45,932 nucleotides of DNA from Mesostigma viride (taxonomy: Eukaryota > Streptophyta > Mesostigmatophyceae > Mesostigmatales > Mesostigmataceae), in the NCBI GenBank assembly GCA_009746045.1, contig RPFO01000065.1:7208210-7254141 (forward strand), read 5' to 3'. The translations under genes were made by a program, and so were the position numbers. The notes beneath the pieces were generated by a model, which saw nothing but the letters and a program-made list of their open reading frames with translations, had not been told where the DNA came from and ran no database searches. Shown here piece by piece: positions 1 to 11,894 of this stretch; the stretch's first letter is position 1, and each line of letters opens with the position of its first letter.

Positions 1-57
1 CCGCTGCTAACACGTGCATAAGGGGAAAAAAAACGCACCCCGTGTGACGTCTGCCAG

Positions 58-108
58 ATCGCCATGATGCGAAAATCCGCCGAGATCGCGGGCTGCGCCA
101 TGCGGAAG
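58..108 (+). CDS. XPNPEP3: M24B exon a (first in window)
   Basis: Encodes IAMMRKSAEIAGCAMRK, the helix at the start of the catalytic domain (residues 1-17 of the visible part). The acceptor is ctgccag and the donor gtgcgtgag, phase 0. Upstream coding exons must lie left of the window, because family members carry a further 200 or so residues before this helix. Confidence 0.85.
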
Positions 109-3100
109 GTGCGTGAGAATTGGAATGCTAGCGATCGCTACAGGTGAAACGGAGCCTATGCGCTGCGTGCGGAGCCGCGTGCTACTGAACGCTGCTGTCG
201 TTACCCAGTGTTTGACAAGGCAGTCAACTGTAAGTCCCTGTGGGAGTAGGATAGCACAATTCTGATAGCACAATTCTGTAGCTTTACAGTCAGCGATACA
301 ATAACTCCTCGCTCATACGATGGAGATGTACCCATAGCCCATAGGCAGGTCAACATTTTCCCGAGGACCTATGCTTCCGAGACGCCGTTTCGTGTAAATT
401 AATCACTACCCATAGAGTTGCAAGGCAGGCAACCACCTCTTGGTGGTGGTTCAGCACATGGCTATAGCTCTGCCAGGCAACCACCGCCATCGACTACCTC
501 CCACGTTATAGCGGAGATGCGCGATGCTACCTGCCGGAATACCGTTGGGTGGACTGGCCTGCAGATATATCATTAGTAACTGGTCATTATCAACTGGTTA
601 TTAGTAACTGGTTATTATTCACTGGTTTCGCTGGCCTGTGATGAGTGGGTGTGCTGCCCTGTGATCCAGTGGGTGTGTGCCGGGCTGCTCCCTTTATCTT
701 CTCTCCTTAAGCTCATGTTGAGCTGTTTTGCAACGAAGGAGGGTGCGCACCGGATTTTCCTTCGGGCCATGACGTGTCGGCGCCAGGAGGAGGGGGCAGA
801 CTGTGGCAGGCGTGTCATTGCTCGTGGTCACCCCCCTCTCTCTGCCACATCTCCGTGCTACTGGGGTTTTTGCGGCGGTTGCCATGTTTGAAGCAGTGGG
901 ATGTTTCTAGTCCTTGTATAGCCCTCAAGTCCACAGAGGGCTTCTTCCATGCCTGCCACCTCCTGCTGCCTCTTGGCACCACAAAATGCTTTATGGGTGG
1001 TTATCTCCGGCCGCCATCTGCCACCATGATGCCACCTGGCCGGGTCACACCTCTTCCATAGCGTTACGCACCACCCATAGAACACGGACCTTGAGTGAAG
1101 TAAGCACCTCTATTTGTATCTTTTTCGATGTCGATCCTGTTAGAGCGTCTGCCTCACTCGCAACGGCTCCTTTGGCTACTATACCTTTCGATCTGTCCAA
1201 CGTTCTGTCCCCTCTCACATGCAAATATCGCATCCCCGCGCGTGCTCACCAGTGCGTGCAAACGTGCGACTACGGTATGAATGAGTACGAGATGGCGGCC
1301 TTATTCGAATACGAGTGCAAGAAGAATGGAGCGCAGCGACTATCGTGAGTTCCGCCCGGGCCTCTGTTATTCTTGTCTATTATTGTTGGCCTCGGTTTCT
1401 AGTATGGTCTATTATTGTTGGCCCCAGCTTCTAGTATAGTCTATCAATGGTGGCCCCAGTTTCTAGTATAGTCTATCAATGTTGGCCCCGGTTTCTAGTA
1501 TAGTCTATCAATGTTGGCCCCGGTTTCTATTATAGTCTATCAATGTTGGCCCCGGTTTCTAGTATAGTCTATCAATGTTGGCCCCGGTTTCTAGTATAGT
1601 CTATCAATGTTGGCCCCGGTTTCTAGTATAGTCTATCAATGTTGGCCCCGGTTTCTAGTATAGTCTATCAATGTTGGCCCCGGTTTCTATGATAGTCTAT
1701 CAATGTTGGCCCCGGTTTCTAGTGTAGTCTCCCTATTCTGCCCCGTGTTGTGGTATACCAGTTAACCCGGGTCGATCAAGGAGTTATCTAGTTCGCCGGT
1801 CGACAGGTTAAATGGCTCGCCAGGGCTGCGGCATTGGGTAATTGTTCTCACTTTGGATATTCGTGGCGTGAGATTTAGTGTCAACGCACTAGTGAGGTGC
1901 CTTGGACCAGTTTCGACACCAGAATTTAAAGGATGGTGTGCTCGGTTCGGTTGGGTTGTCCAATGTTAGTAATTGTTGGCTTACATGGCGTGGCCTAAGG
2001 TCGTGCACAACTTCCGTCCCTCGTTAAATTCACTCCGCCGCCCGTCACGGTGGTCGGCCAGGATGCTCATGCAATATTGATATATTTTTAAGTTTGCAAC
2101 TCAGCCAACCAACAAAAGTTGGAGCTTTTGGTATATGTGGCTGAATGAGTTCAATAACGATATTTGGCCCTGGTTTCTAATTTATTCTCGCTACTCTGCC
2201 GCGTGTGGTAGCATACCTCTGCACAACCCTGCCCCATATCAGCTGCAGCGCAAGACACACAGTTGTGATGCACTAGAAATGCTCCCCGTTTCCCCATGGG
2301 CCCTGATGTAATCAATTCATTGGCTCATTAATCTGCCGCGGTCATTAATGCTTTCCTGACATCATAGCCCTTTGGTCATACAAGAAAATTTTATTAAGAT
2401 CACTAAGCTCCCAAGAAGAGCAGCATTTGATTGAATACAGAAGTGGAGCCCTGCCACAAATGCAGCAGTTAACAGTGGCCTTGAGGTTTCTCAATCGGCA
2501 CGCTGAAGCAAGAAGCCTCCAGGGTGGGAGGGAGGGAAAAGAAACAATTGCGGATCATTGCCAGCCCAGCTTGCTTAAGGCATGGTCCGCCGACAAACAA
2601 GGTGACATCATCCTAAATTAAGTCACACCGGCATGCATCACACGCCGGCCTGAACATTGCTGAAAACGCCACTACAAACAACGTGGCCACACACCCCCAG
2701 GCTAGTGCGTTAACCGTACAGGTAGTCGTACAAGGTTCTCAAGACTGACAAACATTAAACTCGCCCATCGAACCCTTGGGCCAATCCGAGTCCACTAAAC
2801 AATAATTGATCACGACTCACTAAAAAAACCAAATCAATCAAAGATTCGTTAAGCAACCAGCCGACCCTACAGGTCCCCAGCTAATCTCAGCCGGTGCAAC
2901 CAGATACGAATCTTAATCTTTGCAAGCAAGTCGTATAGAACCTACAATTAATGTTCTCGGACCACTAATTAATGGCCACGAACCCTTATAAACAACCGGG
3001 TCATCCAAGGAAAATTCAGGCGAGCATGAAGCCCTTTGTAAAGATCGAATCAGTCAGCCCATGTCGCAGACAGCCTTCCACATGCAGGCCAAGGCATAGT

Positions 3101-6100
3101 GGTCCTATCTTTCCCGCATGCGTTAATTAAACTATATTCAGAGAAAACCGATTCGTAATCAGAAGCGCTTCGTCACTGCTCATGAACAAACGAAGATTCT
3201 GTTGTAACGCGGGACTGAATGAACAGGGCTTACTACCGCAAAAGGGAATGGGGCTTATAACATCAAATATACGGAAAAAAGAAGCAAAACTGTGCTCTGG
3301 GTGACGTTGCCTGAAGTTTCTGCTGCTTTCTTTTGCCCGCCATTCCGTGGACTCGGGAACTTGCCTCATCCAATTGCTCTAACAAATCGCTCCCCTCTGG
3401 GGCCGGCCCCTGCAGGTACCCCACCGTGGCGGCGAGCGGTTCCGATACCTGCACGATCCACTACTCCCGCAATGACAAGCCGGTGAGGAAACGTTTGTGT
3501 GGAAGATGCTTGCTTTTAGATTCATGCTTTTCTTAAATAAAATCTTTTAAGCCCGCTACAGAATGAACAAGCTGATGAGGAAGCTTGTGTGGAGGATGCT
3601 TGCTTGTATGGAGGAGTCATGCCGTGATTGCCGTCTTTAGATATCTCATACCATGAGCAGGAGTCACAGCCCTCATTGTTGTTTCTCCTCCAATGGCTCA
3701 TTTTGTAACTACTTACGTAAGGATTGATTTCCGAATACTCCTATCAGCATGCCAACGCGCCTACTTGTTCCCTGCACAGCATCAGTAGCTTCATCCTGGA
3801 TGTGAAGGCCCCATGTACCACGTCACCTTTGCACACGTTGTTGATGGACCAGCACCTCTGTTTTTGCTGCCATCACCCACCAATGTGCGCACCTTATCGG
3901 CCTTTGATTTCCAAAAGAACTTCCAAGAGAAGAAATTCAAAACGTTTCGAATGGCCAAGTCCATCCGTGCTGCCACGTCACTCCGGCCTCGGCTGCCATT
4001 GCCCACCACCCCTTGTGGCTCTCACGCCCCGCCACCCCTAGTGGATGTAATAAGTGCCAAGTTTTTCCTTTTCAAGGTTGCACACGGTCTTTGCGGCGGC
4101 ATCGTACCTGTCCTCGATGCCATCATGTGAGCTCCATCATCTATTGCTGCCATCGTCTGTCACTTTATTCCTACGATCGCCAGTCACTACATTGCTACCA
4201 TCGTCTGTCACTATATTTGTGGACCGTTGGCACCAAGCTATTTCTGACAAAACCCACACACGTTAGCGTTTAGGGTTTAGTCTTGTATTGACAGCCTCAC
4301 CTGCCCCTGCTACCATACCTTGTCGCTATATTGCTACCATCGTCTCTTGCTTTGTTTATCTGGCCACCGTCTGTTGCAGATTGTCGGCGCCAAGATGTTC
4401 CTCATGGATGCCGGCTGCGAGCTGCACGGCTACTGCTCCGACATCACGCGCGTGTGGCCCGTCAAGCGCGCGTTCACCGCGCAGCAGGTGGGCGGGACCC
4501 AATACCGGAATATGTCCTTCTATCTTAGGGACGCGATACCGGAATGTATCCTTCTATGTTTTTCATAAACACTACTAGTAGTACTAGTACTGTACTACTA
4601 CTAGTACTGGTACAAGTACTATTACAAAAACTAGTATCAACATAGTAGCATACCCGTAGATAATAGATGTCAACTTTAACTAGGCTTTGCGATACCCACC
4701 CCCACTACAGTATTTTCCTAGTATTGTCTGCATTCTATAAACCACTATAGTTCTGGTATGGCATGGAATGCAGATGGATGAGTCAGGAAGAGGGGCCACA
4801 AGGAACAATCTTCGTCGCTTTACCGAGTGGCTAGCTAGCCGACCGGTAACCCGCTACTTTACCTGCTCTCTCTACCTAACATTTTCCCCTTCCTGGCTTC
4901 TTACCAATCCAATGATATATCAGATACAGCGGTTTATCTTCGGTTCACACGATGTCTTACATCCCCCCTCGTTCCTTCTTTCGCTTTCCTTTTTTCTCCT
5001 GTAACTCTCTCTCCCTCCCTGGTCTTCCAAACAGACATGTATGTGCGCTCATGGTCTGCCATTGCTCTTTCGTCTGTGCGCTCTTTCATCACTTCCTTCG
5101 CTTGTTTTCTTCCTGCATCCCTGGCCTCTCTTGGCAGCGGGAGATCTACTCCTGCGTCCTCATGGCACACAGCCTCTGCCTCAGCCACCTGCAGCCGGGC
5201 GTCTCGCTCAGCGACCTGCACCATTTATCGGTAGGTGGTCGCATAAAGTAAATAGGGTCTAGTCCAAAGTAGGGTCTAGTCGCCATCATCAGCATCCGCC
5301 ACTTCTAATTGCAAACAGCATCCGCCACCGCTTGTTGTAAACAGCACCCCTCTCGGCTTATTTGGTAAGGATAGATGATTAATTGGTAATTGATATTTGG
5401 TAATAGATAGCCGCTACCCAGTGCTCATGGATAAGAAGTGCCCACCTGCCACCCATTTTCCATATTCTTGTATTATATCTTACCCCTTGTCCGGAATCTA
5501 GAAGTTATGCTTCCCACGTCGTTACTAGCAGTGCGCATATCACATACTACATATATATAATTTCATACATATCTATCTATAAAAAATATAATTACTTACA
5601 TCAGAGTCAAGGCACCCACGTAAAAATAAACAAAGCCAACGCTAACAAGAGATACCACGACACAACAACTGTATTTCATTACATATATATAATTTCATAG
5701 TGTGAAATTAGCAAAGCTCAACAAGAACCTCAGATGATCGGCTTCCCATGCTGTAGGTGAGTCAAATAGGTTTGCCGCTGTTCATGGATATGCTGCGGTT
5801 CAATTGCCACTGTTTTATTGGCTCACCAAACACGAGATTCGCAAACACAATAAGATAAGTTGCTGTTTAGCAAGGTATGCTTGTTGACCGCGCGGTGCCA
5901 AGGATGCCCCATTTTTTCCAGGTCTTCATCGTTAGCAAGTTTGGTCGGCGTCTGCTAGTCACCCTGTTTACGGCTGTTGGAATGTGAAAACGTTGTACTG
6001 GGTACCTGTTACTAGCGCAACCAGCCAGGTATCCAGACCATTCTGTTCGCGGGTATCCATCCCATGTGGCTGCCTTGTTGTCATCTGCACCAAGAAAGCA

Positions 6101-8434
6101 AAGGTGTAAACAAACACGCTCTGTTGGGCCTGCTTTCTCAGATGCCTCTTTACTTTGTGAATAGTGATGGAAGCACTGCCTCGTTGCCGTCAAACACAAA
6201 CAAATCCAGTATGCCCGCTTTCTTTTACGCCTCCTCACCACGGATGGTCAGGGAAGTCTGCTGCTAGTGTCGCCACTATGGGGGGCCTTAGAGGTTCTCC
6301 AACCAGTCTATTAATTAGGAATCTAATACGCAGCACGGCTCTTGTCTCTTCCGTCTCTTCCCTTCCTTTGTCTGCCCTCCCAGGTGCGCGTCACCGCCCA
6401 CTGCCTGTTGGCGCTGGGCATCCTCAAGGACGTGAGCGTGGATGACATCGTGAACCGGGGGCTGTACCGGCGCTTCTATCCGCACTACATAGGTCAGCGG
6501 GGCCTTGAATTACGTGGTGGTATGAAGCATTACTGTCACACCACTACATCATAGATGAAACATTATTGTCACTACATCATTCGTTCTATTCTACCGTACT
6601 ACATCGCCTCACGAGGATGCCAAAAGTTGAAACATTTCACTATTTGTTAGAACTAGTGATGACGTATTACCTGGTCTCGCGAGGATACTAAGAAATAGAT
6701 TAAAGGACATTATTATGCTAGTAGTTTTTTAAAAGTGTTTACCCCAAGTAATATGAATCAAAGGGGGGACATGGTGACAGTTGCTGCTGTCCAATCCTCG
6801 GGGAGGACTGAGTACAACCCTCGATCCCATCTATCCAGGCTACACCTTCCCTAATTATCCCCGTCTGTCCAGGCTACACCTTCCCGGATAAATGCAGTTG
6901 TTGCCGGGATATAGGAAGGCAGTCTGTTTTCTCAGGGACAGCACCCCCATGTTCCCGAATCGTGGACACTCGAGGAGGACCAATTCTGTATAATAGGTCC
7001 TTCCGTAATCATGACTGGATACTTGAGGAGGCCGCGAGAGATGGACGGATTTCCGTAGCCAGGAGTGGCAGCTAACACCATGGCGATGTATGGTCTTCTG
7101 GCGTCAGGTGTCCCTTGTCGTGCTTAGTCATGTGCCATGCCATGCCAGGACAGGCCCGGGCCTTTGCATGTCCTGATGATTTCAGCTCGTACCGTGACGA
7201 TGTGATGACTTGATGATGTCGTACCGTGACGATGTGATGACTTGATAATGTCGTACCGTGACGATGTGATGACTTGATGATGTCGTACCGTGACGATGTG
7301 ATGACTTGATGATGTCGTACCGTGACGATGTGATGACTTGATGATGTCGTACCGTGACGATGTGATTACTTGATGATGTGGTACCGTGACGATGTGATGA
7401 CTTGATGATGTCGTACCGTGACGATGTGATGACTTGATGATGTCGTACCGTGACGATGTGATGACTTGATGATGTGATGACTCATGAGGGAACCAAGGGG
7501 CCGCACTATTGCCACGCTCCGACTCCCCGTGGCGCGTCCTCTTTGGGGGGGGGCTATCAACCATCGGGCGGTTCTTTTGACCCCTTGGCGTGATTAGGGG
7601 TTGACCCCCAAATGGTCAGAGATACAGCCGATAAATGGCAGAAAGTGGGAAGCCAGAGACCATTTAGGGGTTAACCCCTTGGCGCTGCTCGCCCCTTTCG
7701 CTGCTTTACTTCAAATGCTCTTGCTGGTGCTCTTGGCGGTGCTTTGACCCTGACTTGGCGCGTATCGTTGGCACGTTGACCTTTCTGTTGGCGGTGACCG
7801 CGGCGGCTGCTGATTGGGCCAGGCCACTGGCTCGGCCTCGACACCCATGATGTGCCATACGTCCCCACCGCGCGAGCCACCGTCCCTGGCGTGGTACGTG
7901 ATTAGTATCGCCTGGTCCCTGGCGTGGCATACAATAGCTGTTAGACGTGATGCGTGCGGCGGTAAGCATTCCCCGGCATGTACGTGATGCATGCGGTGAT
8001 AAGCGTCAGGTGGCTTGGTAAAAGCTACCAAACCTCCCCTTGGTGAAAGGCTTACCTGAGGTGGTAGCATTACCGGGCGTGGTGGGCGGTGCATGGCGTG
8101 GTATGCAATACCTGTTGAGGAGCAAGGCATGGCGTGGTAAACCATCCTGGCATCGTTAGCAATACCTGGCGTGGGAAGTGATGCCTGCGGCGGTAGGCAT
8201 CACCTGCGGCAGGGTAGGCAATACGTGAGATGGAGCACAATTCCTGCGGTGGCAACTGTTGAGTTGCGATTCCTGGGGTTGGTTGGGTGGCCAGCGCTGC
8301 GTAGGATGGTAGGCAGTGCGTGGCATGTGGTGGATGTGTGGTGATGTGGTCAGAAACACCTTGGGTGGTGAGCTGTTTCTGGTCCGCTACGGGCGTCCTG
8401 ATCCCAGGGTCGAATCTTGCGCATGACACTTTCT

Positions 8435-8487
<53 letters not shown>

Positions 8488-11400
8488 TGTGTGTTTGTGT
8501 GTGTGTACGTCTTTTTCTGCATTATTTCTGTGGCACCTCTTTTTGCTCAACACTCTCAGGCCTCACAAACAGACATGACATGAAATGCATTACAGGACAT
8601 GTTGTTTATTCTTGAATAGTAGTGTATTGCCAGGCATGTTTTCGTTCTGGTCCCAATTCTGGTCCCTGTTGCCACATCTACTCCCACACACTGTCCCGTG
8701 CTGTTACCGAATTTTAATGATTTAATTTCATTTCATTTAGTTTCATCACATACCATAATTATATTCAACTTGTCCCATGCGTTCGATGTCCCTGCTACGG
8801 TCGCTGTTGCCATGGACCCCTGTCACCGTCATTACTTTAATCCCTGTCACCGTCACCACTTTAAACCCTGTCACCGTCACCGCTTTAATCCCTGTCACCG
8901 TCACCTCTTTAATCCCTGTCACCGTCACCACTTTAAACCCTGTCACCGTCACCACTTCAATCCCTGTCACCGTCACCACTGTTACCATCATACTCCCCTG
9001 TTCCCATCCTTGCCGCTCTTGGACATTGTGGCAGGTGCTCACGATCGAGCCGGGCCTGTACATCCCCAATGACGAAGACATACCACCCATGTGAGTTCTA
9101 AGACAAAGAGCTTATACATTCTCAACGATGAGGATATGTCACCCATGTGAGTATGAAGACAAAGGGCCTATACATCCCCAACGATGAAGATTTACCCCCC
9201 GTGTGAGTACATAGACATAGGGCCTATCTGTACATCCCCAACGATGAACACATACCACCCGTGTGAGTAGCGACAAGAGGTACCACTGATACGAGCACTA
9301 AGGCGGGGCACGAACAACACAAGCACTGAGAATGGGGCTTTGTAAAGGTTGAGCCAGTGGGGAGCCAACCATGCATGGATTCGGTGCGGCCCCTGGGATG
9401 CAACCTGTGTACTCTGCTAGCTGGCATGGCATCCTATCCTCTCCGCGTACTGTCGGCATGCACTCGGCGAGATGGTGTCCTATCTATCCTCTGCGCAGGC
9501 TGTTTACATATACCCTTCTAGTTAGTATTCTATGCTCTCAATATTCTATCCCTCCTATTACTTCTCGGTTATGAACAACCTGGGTGGCGATGCTGGCATC
9601 CCCTGCCTTGGAACTTGGTACCTCAGGTACCGAGGCTTGGGCGTGCGGATTGAAGACGACATCGTCGTGACCGAGACGGGATGCCAGGCAAGTTTAGAAC
9701 ATAGCATAAGTGAGTAAGTAAGTAAGCACTTGCATGTCATGTGCATGGGCATGCCACGGAGTGGTATGTTGATCTCATTAGAAAAATAATACAAGAAAGT
9801 TACAAATATAGCATAGTACGTATAGTAGGGTAGAGAGTATAGAAGATTGTATATACACACGTGCACATAATGTATACAGAGGCGCACTGTGATGGTATAT
9901 AGAGGCATAGCCTAGCAAGATAAAATGAGCTGACCCCCCTGTAGTGTATATAGGGGGGTCAGCTACATTATTAGCAGTAGTGTGGTGACAGTAACGAGTA
10001 CAGGCGCTTTGCAACATGTCGTTATGCTGTCTCGATATATGCCCGGCAAGTGCTTGCTGACAAGGACCATCAGCTTCGTGAGGGCTAACCCTTCGATTAG
10101 GGGTCGCTTTGCCCAGTTCTAGTCCGTCCGCTTGCCGTCATCGAAGTATACCTGTTTGGGCATCATCTGAAAATGGGAGACAAGCCCCCTATCTACCTGA
10201 GCACACACTGAACGTGAGGCGAGGTGGCGCATGAACCAGAACCATGCAGTTTTTCATATCAGCATCGGCTCCAAGGGGGCGGTCGCGGCATCAACCAACG
10301 TGTTTGCCACGATCCTGGTCGGAACAGGAAGAACTCTCCTGGTCAGAATGGAAACGGGATACCCACCGGTTTGGCGCCAAGAGGTGACATTTTTGTTACT
10401 GAGACGGCCACCTCGCTGCATGACGTTTTGAGTGGCCAGGGGATGATCAGGCCATCCTCCGTCACCTAAATTAAATGCAAAGTGACTGCCTCTTGTGGGT
10501 AGATCGAAAGGAAATTTCGACCCCTAGAGACAATGAGAAGGAGGGAGGGCGCCCTAGCTTCTCTTGTATTGCCTCAAGTGGACAGGCCACAGAGGATTCT
10601 CTCTGCATCATGAGAAGGGAGGTCAACTTCTACGGCTGGGCAATGGGGGCCAGGATGGGCGATGGGGGCCGGGACAGCACAGGGCTTGGTGACACCATGA
10701 ATCGCAAGGTGGGCATCCCAAATAGCCATCATATAGCCCCAGATGGGCGTCCAAATACAGCCATCATATAGCCCCAGGTGCGTGGCCCAATATAGCCATG
10801 ATCCGCTGACTTGAAACTGGGGAGTATGGCCAATATGGTCAGGATAGTGAGAAATCCGCTTGGTAAGGGCCCGAGCGCCTCGTTGCAGACGACGTCAAGG
10901 CGAAGGATTGGTTCCCAGCCGATATCGCCACCCTCCCATTCTACACTCAGGTGGAGGGCTTTCCCCGTCGCTGATGATGCGCAAACATCGCCGTCGTTGG
11001 AGAATTCGATGACAGCAACCTCACCGACTGCCCTCGTCCGCGAGGCTTTGCAACATGTCGCGATGCTCGTTTGACTTCTGTTTTGACAAACCGGCCGTAT
11101 TTGTGAACGCCACTGTTCAGGCCCGCGGCATCAGGCATGTTTGCGCAGGACCGTTTAATTGAATTCCAGTTAAGGTGAAAAATGGGAGGGTATGATTCCA
11201 GTTTGGGTAATAAATGGAAGATTATGATTCCAGTTTGGATAATAGGAGGGTATGATTCCAGTTTGTGTAGTAATAGGAGGGTATGATTCCAGTTTGGGTT
11301 AATAATAGGAGGGCATGATTCCAGTTTGGGTGAGAAATGGGAGGATATGATTCCAGTTTGGGTAATAATAGGAGGGCATGATTCCAGTTTGGGTAATAAA

Positions 11401-11823
11401 TGGGAGGGTATCATTCCAGTTTGGGTAATAAATGGGATGGTATGATCAGTTTGGGTTATGAATGGGAGGGATGGCCTGTGCCATGCTTAAGCATCGTAGT
11501 GCCTTCACACGACCGTGACGGACATTTTGCTTTTGTCTGCTTAATGTCTCCTTGTTTTTTTATGAGGTTAGCATTAACGGGTTCTACTGTCTATAGGCCC
11601 ACTGTTCTTAATTTGATGGGGGGTATGATGAACATTAGTTCTGGCGCCAAACGTGGTCACACCCTTTGTACTACTTTCGAATCAAACATACTAAGCCCAA
11701 GGCCACCGTATCGCGCAGAGATCATGGGAAACCAGTTCCTATTACTGTCGAAGCACGAATGCTAGCCGTTTGGCACTGACACCGGGGCTTTTGTAGAGAA
11801 TGCCAGGCATGTGTGTGTGTGTG

Positions 11824-11894
<71 letters not shown>

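Noticed and set aside
4266-4282. Telomere-like TTTAGGGTTTAG
   Set aside because: Fewer than two full TTTAGGG units inside an intron, expected by chance in 46 kb.
8370-8425. tRNA-like B-box (GGGTCGAATCT)
   Set aside because: No matching A-box, acceptor stem or anticodon arm could be folded by eye. At most it is a remote tRNA-derived SINE trace.
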